The notes beneath the pieces were generated by a model, which did not search any database, was not told where the DNA came from, and was given only the letters and a program-made list of their open reading frames with translations. This document shows positions 24,701 through 36,700 of a stretch of 64,000 nucleotides of DNA, one piece after another. Source of the DNA: Sympetrum striolatum. Lineage: Eukaryota; Arthropoda; Insecta; Odonata; Libellulidae. The DNA is taken from assembly GCA_947579665.1 (NCBI GenBank), contig OX388344.1:11526346-11590345 (forward strand), read 5' to 3'. A program made the position numbers and the translations under genes. Position 1 is the first letter of the stretch; each line of letters opens with the position of its first letter.

Positions 24701-27700
24701 CGAACCATGGACAATATTCGAAGATGTCTTTTTGATTTTCGTTGGATATGCACGGCTTCTAGCGGTCCCTTGAATTTCAACTCTCTACCTTTCCAGGAAG
24801 TGCACCAAAAAAATTTTCGAATATCCCCACCATGTATTCTTATGGGGAAAATCGGGACTTTGGGGCCTTCTGGAATCGATCCCATGACACCGAGGTTCAA
24901 TGTCGGCTTTTCCTGGAGGTTACATGTTATGGCCATAACGTCGTAAAAATTTCAAGTCAGTGGCGCTTGTGGAACATGGTTAGAATTTTGATCCCCTATA
25001 TATATATAACTTATAGGTATATCCGGAGAAGCGTCTATATATAATAGATAGATATTAGCGTATGCCTGTATAGTACAGATGTATAAGGTGCAGCGACTGG
25101 CGTGACTGCATATCTTAAGGGGCGCATTACATTCGCAGCCAAATGATTTTTCAATGTCCGATGCTCTAATTTCAGGGTGCCCATTGCTTACGATGAAGCT
25201 TTATTTTTGAGTTAACACATCATTTTATTGATTAATACATCATAACAAAACTGCTTCCGCTAATATAAAATGGGGAAAATTACTGCTCAATAATCGTCGA
25301 AAAATATTGGTGTGTCATTAGATAATCTTAATTCATATCAAATTGCTTTCTCGAGATATTTGTCATTCACACCCTTCATTAGCAATGACTGAGTCACGAA
25401 GGAGGGGAAGAGGTTACCCTGGGAATTCAAACTGTTTTTATATCCTATATTACCACTGATTCTGGTTCAGATGATTTGGTGCAAAGTTTCGTATGAAAAC
25501 AAATCCACGAGTGGATGCCAATGTAATGGGAACTCAATTAAAAATTCTGGCGCTGACTAGAGGGGTTGTAGCAGAAAAGAAACTCAAGGTGATAAGATGT
25601 ACGGAGTGATAAAGGGGAGAGTGAACCTCGTGAGAAGTTTCTAATCAAAGCTTTCTGAAGTATCTTTAACGTGAAAGGGTGAGGCGACTTGTGGAAAACA
25701 AATACATGAATTAGGTGACGATAACTTTAGCATTTAATATTTTCCTGCTGTTTGAAGAGATAATGCGCCTCAGATTATATTTTGGTAATCTGCCAACTGG
25801 TACACTGCGAATCTGATACAGATTTTGAAGTATTTTGGAAGAGAATTTTAGAGTAACGTTCAGTTAGGATACGAAATCCAAAATCAGGGAGATCCAAGAA
25901 GAATATATTATTAACCATAGGAATGTCACCAGATGCACACGACACCAAGTGGTGTAAATAAATATTTATACAGAATAGTTGGGTTGTTTGTAATGTAGGT
26001 TTAAATTTGGCTTTTTGAATAAAATTATAATGATTATTGTTTTTGTTCTGAAAACATGGAAAATTTTGCTATCAAAATCAATCAAAAGGCAACAGTGTAT
26101 ACAAACACAATATTGTTCTAAAAACCAAATAAATAAATAATATATTATAACAGTTAATAACTACTACTATTTGTGTCAACAGTAAATACATGTTATCATT
26201 AGAAAGGATCAATAGGTACCTACAAAATTTTTAAATCAGAAATTATACATGGAAAAAATAAGCAACATTAGATTATCAAAGTACACTCCTGGCCAAAATT
26301 AACGCAGCACCTCCCTAGCGATCCTTACAGCTGGTGCTGCGTTAATTTTGGCCAGGACTGTACATGAATATGGTAAATGGAATGTGGTAACCCTTGGGGC
26401 AAGCAGAGCAATTGCGAGAGTGTGGAGAGAACCAGAAGCGACACCCTCCACAGAAGACAAGAGGAGACCCAGAGGATGGTGAGGTCCCAAAGAGGAGATT
26501 GCAAGAGCGAGAAGAGAAATAGCCCACCAGCAACCGCAGTCTGAGATTCAGCTGAACACTGCCGAAGTGGCACAAAGCACAAAAATTCATTTAAGTGGCA
26601 CTTTCCTCAAATCAGACGAAAGAGAGGCTCTCAGAGTCTTGTCTTGAAGATAAAATGAAAATACCAATATATTAATGAATTGAATTTTAAATCTTGTAAC
26701 ATGGGGTAATGATGCGTTCTGGTATTTTTCACCTCATATGGAGTTTCCTTTTTTGCATTTGGAAATTTTGTTCGTCTAATACGTTGAGCTGAGATTTTAC
26801 ATAACTCCTTCTCCATAACCCTCATGGGTCCTCGCTCGAGGAGGCAACTTACAGTTTCACCTTTAATGGTCATCAAAATGATTGATCCATAATACACCTA
26901 CTTTCTTGGGGAATCCTCGCTGACAGGGGGCACTCCAAACACTAAGCAGGTCTCCTCATCTCGGTCAAATGGAGCAGAGACAACTAGAGGAAGATTTGGA
27001 GCCCTTCTTGACTTAGAGACTGTGACATATGCACGGAGAGCAAACTGAGCAAGGAGCGAAAGACAATGAGGGTTGGAAAAACATACAGCATCTACAGCAC
27101 CCTAGAAGGAAAAACAAAACAAAATGAATGACTTCTATTCATAATAAAGTCATTTGAAATTAGGTCAAAGGGTGGTAAACTAATTATGCTTTGGTTAACC
27201 ACATCATAAAAATTCTGCCAAGGACTCAATATGACCCAGAATTCCTTTCATATTTTTATAACAGTTTAAATGCAAATACATTTTGTTTAAATAATTCATA
27301 GGCAATGATAGCCCATTAATTACACAAAAGAGAACAAGATAGATGAGCTAGTAAATTGTTTAAATTTGAATTTATTTCATAAAAGACATATAATGTACCA
27401 AATTAAATCCTTATTTTAGAATTTATTTTTTTATTGTACCTTTAACACTTAAGGTTTAAAATAGTAATGTTAAAAATAAACATTTGAATAAGTGTGCTAA
27501 GACAACCAACATAAAATAGAGAAAACATGTTTCAATTTTAGGAAAACAACTGAAAAATTAGGGTAGAAAGATTGTTTTAATTTGTCTTGAATTAAAAATA
27601 ACATTCAATGATAAAAAATAGTCTCTATTGAGTTTTCTTTCTAGTTAAAGTACCTACAAGTTAGTGTGATAATTATATCAAATTAAATTTTTTATAAAAA

Positions 27701-30700
27701 AAGAAGGCCACAAACAAAACTAAAAATTAATTTTAAATGCATTTCTAATACAGGGTGCGGCAACATAACTTCCTTTTCTTAAATGCTTTTTAATGCGAAA
27801 AAAGGAAGTCATGTTGCCGCACCCTGTAAAGTTGCAATGCTTTAAAATATGTAAGTAAAAATACAAAGGCGTTTATAATAATAGATACAAGATTTTCCTC
27901 AGTGCTACTAATTAAATATTAAATTGCCAAGAAGTAAGTACCTCTTGTATGACCAGGTAAAGATATGGACCAGCTGAGAGAACTTGGCTCATGTCCAGGG
28001 ATGACTGAACCTGTTTGAAAATACACTCCAATAGCTTTTTGGCCTTCTCTATTCCTCCAACCAATATCTCCTTCTGAGACCTGAAGGAATAACAAATAAC
28101 AATGAATTTCTACGCAAATGAAAAAGCAATGATTCATTTATGGATTTCCTAAGGAGTAAGTAGATAAAACAGATGAAAACTGAACTCACCTTGATAAACA
28201 ATCCAGGGCATCCAGAAAACAATCTGAAGCTGGCCTAGTTCTTCCCTGGAATCAATAATCAAAAAAATGAGTAACACATTTTAAGGAATCCATAATGCTT
28301 TCATAAACTAACTCAACTTTTAATGTGGATCCTTTTAAGTTAAAAACTTTCCAGAGCCAAGGATACTGAATTTGCTGGCTTACAATAATCTTTTATGATC
28401 TACTAACAGTAGAAGTCCATTATAACGAGTACAGCATACACCAGAACCTCTATTTAACCTTATTCAGAGTTATCAAGTTTTGAGTGAGTCGAACGTTTCG
28501 GAATGCAAAATGTTGTTTGAGCAATGTGTAACATGAAGCAATTTTGTTATTTTTGCGTTTCTAAAGATTTTATAGGTAAATAAGGGACAGGGACTTGTTT
28601 CTGCCTACATCATGGTCAATTGCTGTGCATCAGAACATCTGCCCCCACAAAATGTTCTGAAACTAGAATGTATGCATCTTCCTCAATTTTATTATTTCAT
28701 TCATTATCTGAACTCTATGAATCAGAAAGAACATCAGTATTAAGCCCCGGCGTTTAAATGAACATTTCATTGTGCTCTCTGCTGCATCTGCAGGTCTTGC
28801 ATGGTATAAAAGTTCTCGTATTCGTCATTTTAAAAATTTCTGCTGCATAGAGCCCCATTATGAATTAGATCAAATATTTGCGCAAGCGGAAAATCTCTAA
28901 TTACCTTAGAAAGCTATCTTCCATATTAAAATAACAAAAAAGTTATACTTATTTAACATGCCTGTATTCAACGTTTCTTTGCATTCTACATCCTTAATCT
29001 TTGGCCCAAACAAGCATTTTTTCCAGCCAAACATTTTCATTATAACATTTAACAAGAATGATTACTACTGCTTTTCCCCACTAGCAATTTTCACAGGGTA
29101 AAGTTATTGCATAAGTATATTTTACTATTATAGCTAACAGTAACATGAGAAATCTGCTCAATTTGCATAGGATTAAATCTGCTTGATGCAAAACCATATT
29201 GCACTCACCAAAGCAGATTCCACTTTGCCGATCGTGGGGCCACAGCAAATTTTTTAAGTTAATTTTTCCACTAAAAAACTGGTAAGTTGGTCCCACACTC
29301 AAGTATAGGCTAATGAGGGCTTTTTCAGTATAAAAAAATCAGCTGAAAAACTCCGTTTACACAAGTATATATGATAATTTGTTTAAGAAGCATTTAGCTC
29401 GTTGGAAAATGCTGTTATTCTAAATTAGTTAACAAGAACTGAAAACTTGTTTACAGGTGAGGATATTAGTATATCTCTCTCTCAATTGTTTAATGTTTCC
29501 AATGTTGATCTTACAGCAGTAAGCAATTCAACATACCTCTCAATATCTCATAACATACACTAAAGTAGGATGCTTCATGAATGGTTTTTTGGATGCTATC
29601 ATCATACCAAAAAGCATAACAGTTGATTTTCAAACCATGGAAAAAAATTAGACTAGTTTTATCAATAGAATAATTATCGAAGAAAATTTGTCATCACCAT
29701 GGTTAACAATTCTGTCATCTAAGGAAATAAGCAAGGAAGTGAATTCTTATATTAAGTAAAACCAAAGAGATGATTAGCAGCCAAAACAGAATGGAAATTT
29801 CCAGGTAAAATCAGGAACAGACTAAACCATACAGGTTGATGTGTAAATGGTCAGCAAAAGAAGTAGCAAGGTAGTTAAATGAAGTTGAGTAGTCCGAGCA
29901 AGGAGCGCATCCTACCGCAAAGGAATAACTGCTAAAAGAAAACAATACAAGCTAGGATAATAGGAAAAATTCATAAAAGTCCCATTTATATAGTGTCATT
30001 TCATATGGTTTTGAAACATGAGCAACAGCAGAGAAGAGATGACCAAAAGAGATGATGAAGTGCAGAAGAATGATGGAACTAAAATGGACAGACTTAGTGA
30101 CTAATGACAAAGTCCTTCATTGTTATAACAAAATACGATATCTGAGGAAGTCTTGGGTAAAAAGATGAAAAATCTGATTGGGCTTGAAGGAATGAAGACA
30201 GACTATTGAAGGCATAACCTGTATAAATGGTAGAAGTATAGAGATGGATCTGCTACAACAGGTAAGTGATGGTGAATATTAAAATCAGAAATCATAGGGA
30301 AAGAAACGATTGAATGGGATGGGTAGGGAATCAGCGACAAACAAATCTTTGAGTAACCCTAGATGATGATGATGATAAAGAAAAAACCAGAATTGTAAGT
30401 ATAAACTAAAAAACATTTTTAATTTAGGTTGTCCTTGCATAATCACTAAAATAGATTGACATTTTTGAAATCAATCCTGTAAGAGCAATAGACAAAATCT
30501 TAAGTGGTTAAGCAGACTTACCATTCCATCCATGAGGGCAAGCATGGCATAAACTACATCAGCTGCACAAAATCTAGAGCGGAAGCCATACTGAAGCACA
30601 AAAGATGCATACACAATATTAGTCAGGCCATACTTCTCCGAGACCTTCTCAAGAGATGTCTGAAACTCCTTCCTCAATACTAAATCCATTGCAGAGAATT

Positions 30701-33700
30701 TCTGTCTACTTTGAGCAAGGGGTAATCTGAAAAATAATTAAAGTTTAGTAACAGTACATCTTAAATTTCTCATAATAATAATTACTTCTGAACTAAATCA
30801 TTTAAAAGATTCTTCTCTCCCACAATGATACAAACATCAATCAGAATGACACCAATAACAACTAAGACATAGTCAATTTACAATTAGAGGAACTTATTTC
30901 CTAACATTACATCAGGAATCAATCAAGCATTACTATTTATGACTTTACCCAAGATTATGACCTCATGACAAGAATTACACTAAAAATGGTAAAAGCCATA
31001 CTCAAGCAATCATTATACACATGGTGTTTCAAAAAAGTAGTGATAATCTAAAGATCTCCTCCCCTGAATCACACCACCACTTCTAAATCTTTTTCAGTTA
31101 TGAATTTAATAATACTTTTTGAAAAAACTGTAACTTTCTGGACATTTTTGGCCATGGTTATGTAACTAATTTAAACACAGGGTTTATTTTTTTCTCTAGC
31201 ACAAATGAATACGTGCCAAAACTGATGCAAAAATATCTGTTGTCACAGCTGCTTGCATTCAGTCAGAATAAAACTTCATAAGTTTGTTAAACCTTACATA
31301 GTGAATAGCCAATTACAGTAAAACCTCTATCTTACAAACTCCCGCTAAAGGAAAACCTCCGATGAACGAACTAATGCCATTGGTCCCACTAAATTCCAAT
31401 TAAAATGCATTATAGAATACCTCTAATGAAAGAACTCCAACCTTACTAGAAGAACCCCTGATTAACAAAGTGAAAACAAGCAACAAAAAAATTGTATTTT
31501 TTTTTATTCATAATTTTCCTCGCAGTTTCAGAACTGTCCATATAACAGGGTGGTCGCATTATATCGGTCACATCATCTGAGAACATAATTTCTCTGAACT
31601 TATTTAGTAAATTTATCCTCGGAATTAGCATTCTATCTTCTAATGATTCCCGTCCCACGTGCTGTATCATCAGAGTAACAATCACTGTCTTATCATACCA
31701 ATTCTTCACAATTTGCATTGCCTTTCGTTGTATTTCTTCTAAATCCTGAATAAGTCATTTCTTGGCAGGGTCCATACACTACATGCATGCTAAAGGAGAA
31801 GCCAAACTAACGCTAAGTAACATCGCTCGCGAACCTTTTCTTCGCTCCAACAGACTATTCTTTTAACGAAGACAAGTTTCTTAAGTGCTTTTCCACACAT
31901 ATTTCGGATGAAGGTACTCCATGATTCAATATTTGTGAGAGTTACTCCAAGATATTTCACCAATTCTACAGTCATTAAGTTTACACCACGGAGGCTGTAC
32001 GAGTAATCATTTATTATAGATTACATCATAGAGTAACTAGTTACTCTATGATTATATGTAGAGGTGTAGTGGAGGGGGAACACATTTATAACAAATAGAT
32101 TTAGTGTTCCCACCATGGAAAATTTTTCACTACACCACTGATGGTTATACATAGTATATGCTTACTGATTTATCGTAGTAGTACAACAAAACATATTGCC
32201 TTTCATTGTAACTTTTCTAATTCTCGAATACAGCATTTGACGGCAGAGTTTCATGCACTACATGCATACTCTAGTTGATGCCAAACTAAACAACACCACT
32301 CATGAACTTTTAGGAGTTCTACACTATAATGTATAGTTTAACACTCCTATCGAGAAAGAAGCGTAGATAATCCATATTCTTCAACCTTTATCATTAAAAC
32401 AGAAATTAGAAGGCATTTCCAAATACTGGGGAAAGCTAACATTAGTAATGCATAATGTCTCTTAAATTTCTCCTTGCCTGCCAATGAGTTTGTTGCTTTT
32501 GGATGCATTTAATATGGTTATCCTTTGTGATAATAATCGTTTATACTGTCATTGTTTATATAAATAATACTTATATAGAAACAGTTTATACGAGTAAAAG
32601 TTGCTTGCATTCTGTAAGTATATTTATGATACAAATTTCAAGTTGATAATTGAGAAGGTCCTCAAAAGAAAAAAGAATGGATTGAAAATATTCTAAGAAA
32701 TCACCGCAATTTATTTTAAATTGGAGAAATTTACACCCCACTGGCGTCAAACTCACACACATTTGTTGGCAGTTTTATAGATATAATTTAAGAAGAGCAC
32801 TTTTTCTGGGACTGGGACGTGTCCAATTTATATCTGGTAGATTAAAATCCCCTCCTACGAACACGGTTGCATTGTTTACTTTCCCAGAATTTTCTAATTG
32901 TCTCATAGAGATCTACTATGGAACTGTCACCGCTGTCAGAAGGGCAGAAATTAGTTTTCAAACTGTGTCTTTTTGACACTGAGCACCAAATGATCTTAAT
33001 GTTTGCCCGGCTTTTCAGGTTTTCTAACTGACTTATTAAACTATTTCTCACAGCGATAAATACTCTGCCTCATATACTGCCGTCTCGGTCCTTGCGATTT
33101 TCTGTGAAATTAGGATGAAAAATCTCACCTGTTGCTATGTCTTTGCAAAGACAACCTTATTTTGCAACTGACTATAACTTATAATACAGGACATACGGCA
33201 ATCCTACAAATGAGAGTGACTTTAAATAGTAAAAGAGGTACTTACCCCATTTCAGCCATGAGTTCGTTCATTCTCTTCTCTCCCCTCAATGTCCACAGTT
33301 TCAACTTGCAAGCAGTGTACATGGTGTTCCGTAAGCTAGATTCAACTGTCCAATGCCTGTAAAGAGCTAGACGTAAACTGAACAAAAGTTAAGGATTACT
33401 ATAATCAAAGGGATTGAATAGTAGAGCCAATCAGAAGAAGAAACTGCAAATCCTTTCAATAGAAAAGTATTGCAATCTATTCTGAAGAAGACTTCTTTGA
33501 AAAACAATGTTATCAACTAATGAACCCAACCAAGCATCACTGGATTAAGTAGTGTTTTAGGAATTTATACTGAACTGTGAGTGTAATATGAATTTACCAC
33601 TTTAATGACAAAAGATACTTAAGCTACTCTAAATCCACAGTCAGTGAGGATTAGATTAATTTGGAATACTGTGATGTACAAATTAAGAACCCGCTTTTGA

Positions 33701-36700
33701 CGAAACTTAATTAGTTCAAAATTTGGAATTCATTAACCTTTTAGTGCCATTATAGGTTTTTAAAATCTCCAAAAGCCATCTTTGTTGGCACTCCTGGTCT
33801 TACTCCCTGGTAGGTAAAGCAAGAAAGGAATGCTACACTTTTATGATACCCAAAGATCTTTTCGGAGACAATGGTCATTTTTACAACCCCTGAGAGAAGG
33901 GTTAGGGGGTTTCACTTCTTTTACTGCACATACAACAGTCCTTATTTACAACTTGTAATGTTTGTAGTGACATCATCTCTCACTAGTTCATTTTTCAATG
34001 CCTGGTTTGTGGAAAACTGATTCACTCAAAACTACTAGGGCATATTACTTGCTTAAAAATACAAGACACCTGTCTGACCGTTCAACTCCATCTACATTTA
34101 TGAAAATAAACCGCAGACTTTGTATTTTCCACAAATTTATTAAAACACGACCGGTTTCGGCCATACAGCCATCATCAGGTACATACCACAGAAAACAGAC
34201 AGAATTTATAACATAACCCCTAGTCTTGAAGGTAGAGTGAGAAGGGGAGAGAGGTTGATGAACGTAATGTCATTGGTTAGGGTGGCGGATGCCCCCACTA
34301 TTTCCACGAAGTCAAGACAATCCAACTTCTTCCCCTTCGACTGTCTATGAAGGAGCCTCGGCACAAAAGAGTTGGTGTGGTCGCTCTCCATGAGGTGGTT
34401 TGAGAAGGTGGACAAGGAATTCCCCAGCCGGTAACTCATTTGGTGTTCTTGTGCCCTCAACTTCAGCGAACGCCCCGTCTGACCCAGGTATACGGCAGAA
34501 CAATCCTCACAACTTAACTCATAGACCCCGGAAAGGTCACTAATTTCTCTTTTATCTTTAACATGGGAAATTTCCCGCGAAAGATTCCTCGGGGTATAAA
34601 ATCCTGCTTTGAGGTCCGGCGGCAAAAGATTTTGTAAATGGTAAGAAATATTTCCTTAAAATGGGAGTTTGACCCATCTTATCTTAGGAGGCTCTAACAG
34701 GACTAAGGATGGAAAAACCGATGAAGCTGCTATTTTGGCAGTCCAGGCAGTCACAAATTAGTGACCTTTCCGGGGTCTATGAGTTAAGTTGTGAGGATAG
34801 TTCTGCCGTATACCTGGGTCAGACGGGGCTCTCGCTTAAGTTGAGGGCACAAGAACACCAAATGAGTTACCGGCTGGGGAATTCCTTGTCCACCTTCTCG
34901 CACTACCTCCTGGAGAGCGACCACACCAGCTCTTTTGTGGGGCGGCTCCTTCATAGACAGTCGAAGGGGAAGAAGTTGGATTGCCTTGAGATCGTGGAAA
35001 TATTGGGGGCATCCGCGGCCCTAACCAATGACATAACGTTCATCAACCCCTTCTCACTCTACCTTCAAGAATAGGGGTTATGTTATAAATTCTGTCTGTT
35101 TTCTGTGGTATGTACCTGATGATGGCTGTAAGGCCGAAACCGGTCGTGTATTAATAACTTTGTGGAAAATACAAAGTCTGCGGTTTATATTCATACATGG
35201 CATTCCACCAAGTAAAGTCAGTTCATATCGATTTTATCCATCTTCATTTGTTTATGAAAAATTAGCAACTTAAAATTGGACTATAAAGGAAACCTCCCCA
35301 AAGACGTGTTTACCATACAGATCTCGATTTTTTCTACTTAGGAATATATTTTTTTCCATGTTTTTTTACAGATGACTCACATTTTTGCAGTATAATTTCA
35401 TCTTCTTACCTTCCAAGCACTCCTTCTCTTTTTAACTAGCATTTATTCTAATATACATAACATCGTAAATGTAGCATCTATTATATTTTGAAGGTTTTTG
35501 ACTGCAAATCAGCTGCAAATTCTTAATGAAATCCACAAGTATCATTTTGTTAACCTTCGTTGTCTGGGCTCCAAATACCAAATCCTAAAAATGGTGCCCA
35601 AGTCTCTCTGGTGCTATTCTAAAAGGCCCCAAATTTACGATTTCTCCTATAATAAAGCAATGGGCGGATTTTTGGAAATTTATCTTTCATACTTTCTGTG
35701 AATTTGCATATCTAGAATTGGTATATTTTGGTAGTTGTGCATTTGAAATGTAAAAGGTAAAGCGTTTTATCGATACATAGATTCCAGCAATAAATTAGCA
35801 GATGAAGTAAAAAAAATTACTTGCAGAGAAAAAACGAATAAATATTGCATTTCATGAACAGAGATGAGTAAGGCTCAGAGATACAAACAAGGGCTTAGAA
35901 TAAGTGAGCCGATAGATCGGCACTCAAAGGGTTAAATGACAATTATTCTTTTAGAATTAAGATTCATTCAGATTGCACAATTTATATTTTATCACCTAAT
36001 GATTCCTAAATTTCATCTTTCCATCTGAGTTTACCACCATTTCTATCACTGTTTTAACATAAATGATGCCTTACTCCATCTAATTTTTACCAGTTTTAAA
36101 AAACTCTTGCAACTTTAACTCAAAGATAAAATAAGAAACTGTATCTAATTTCCCTTCCTCTGATATTATTCTTTACTTTAAAATACAATTACTTGTAATT
36201 TAATACTTTGAAGGAATTAGAAACACAACAAGGCATACAAAAAGTTAATATGAACTTACTAGGGCTGGAATTCCCAATAACGCAGAGTCTAACTCTGTGG
36301 CGCTGTATGTGCATGAAACAAGTCAGTATGTGACCATGTCAGCCAAAATTAGTTAAAATCAAAGGAACCCCTAATTTTCCTTCAGTTATGAATAGCATGG
36401 AGTGAAACTAATTATATCTGGTGAAAGCAGTCCCAGGTTCAATTCCCAGTGGGAGCACACACAAGCTGTCAAAGTACTTTAAATGATATTCTTACAACAT
36501 TTATATTCATTACCGTATGACATGGCTGTACCTCTGACGAGGCTAAACTAACAAAAATATAACATTTACAACTATCTCCCTCAATTGATCTCAGATCTGG
36601 ATAATTGATCCCACAGATATATTAAGAAAAGAGAAAGCATGCTCTTAAATCGCAAAGGATACTCCTTGTCAAAGGTAATTTTGACAGCCGTATTCCCCGA

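Larger units (their letters stand above)
31446..33060 (-). mobile_element. CR1-like LINE remnant (endonuclease and RT C terminus)
   Basis: On the minus strand, 33060-32780 reads an endonuclease piece: [14 protein letters not shown] start, then after a frameshift [17 protein letters not shown], the catalytic GDFN motif. Bases 31975-31446 read [43 protein letters not shown] and [12 protein letters not shown], the post-catalytic region of CR1/L2-type reverse transcriptase. The RT core between them is missing and replaced by other repeats. Dead element in a CDC45 intron. Confidence 0.8.

Noticed and set aside
24832..25044. Open frames across the B-box array
   Set aside because: Short, not conserved between the two loci, and explained by the repeat.
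26299..26590. Three overlapping minus-strand open frames
   Set aside because: They begin in or near a hairpin MITE, lack any known motif and overlap each other in different frames; composition effect of a GC-richer patch.
27919..28137. Minus-strand open frame over CDC45 exon 11
   Set aside because: It reads the exon in the wrong frame; the neighbouring frame matches CDC45 and splices in phase.
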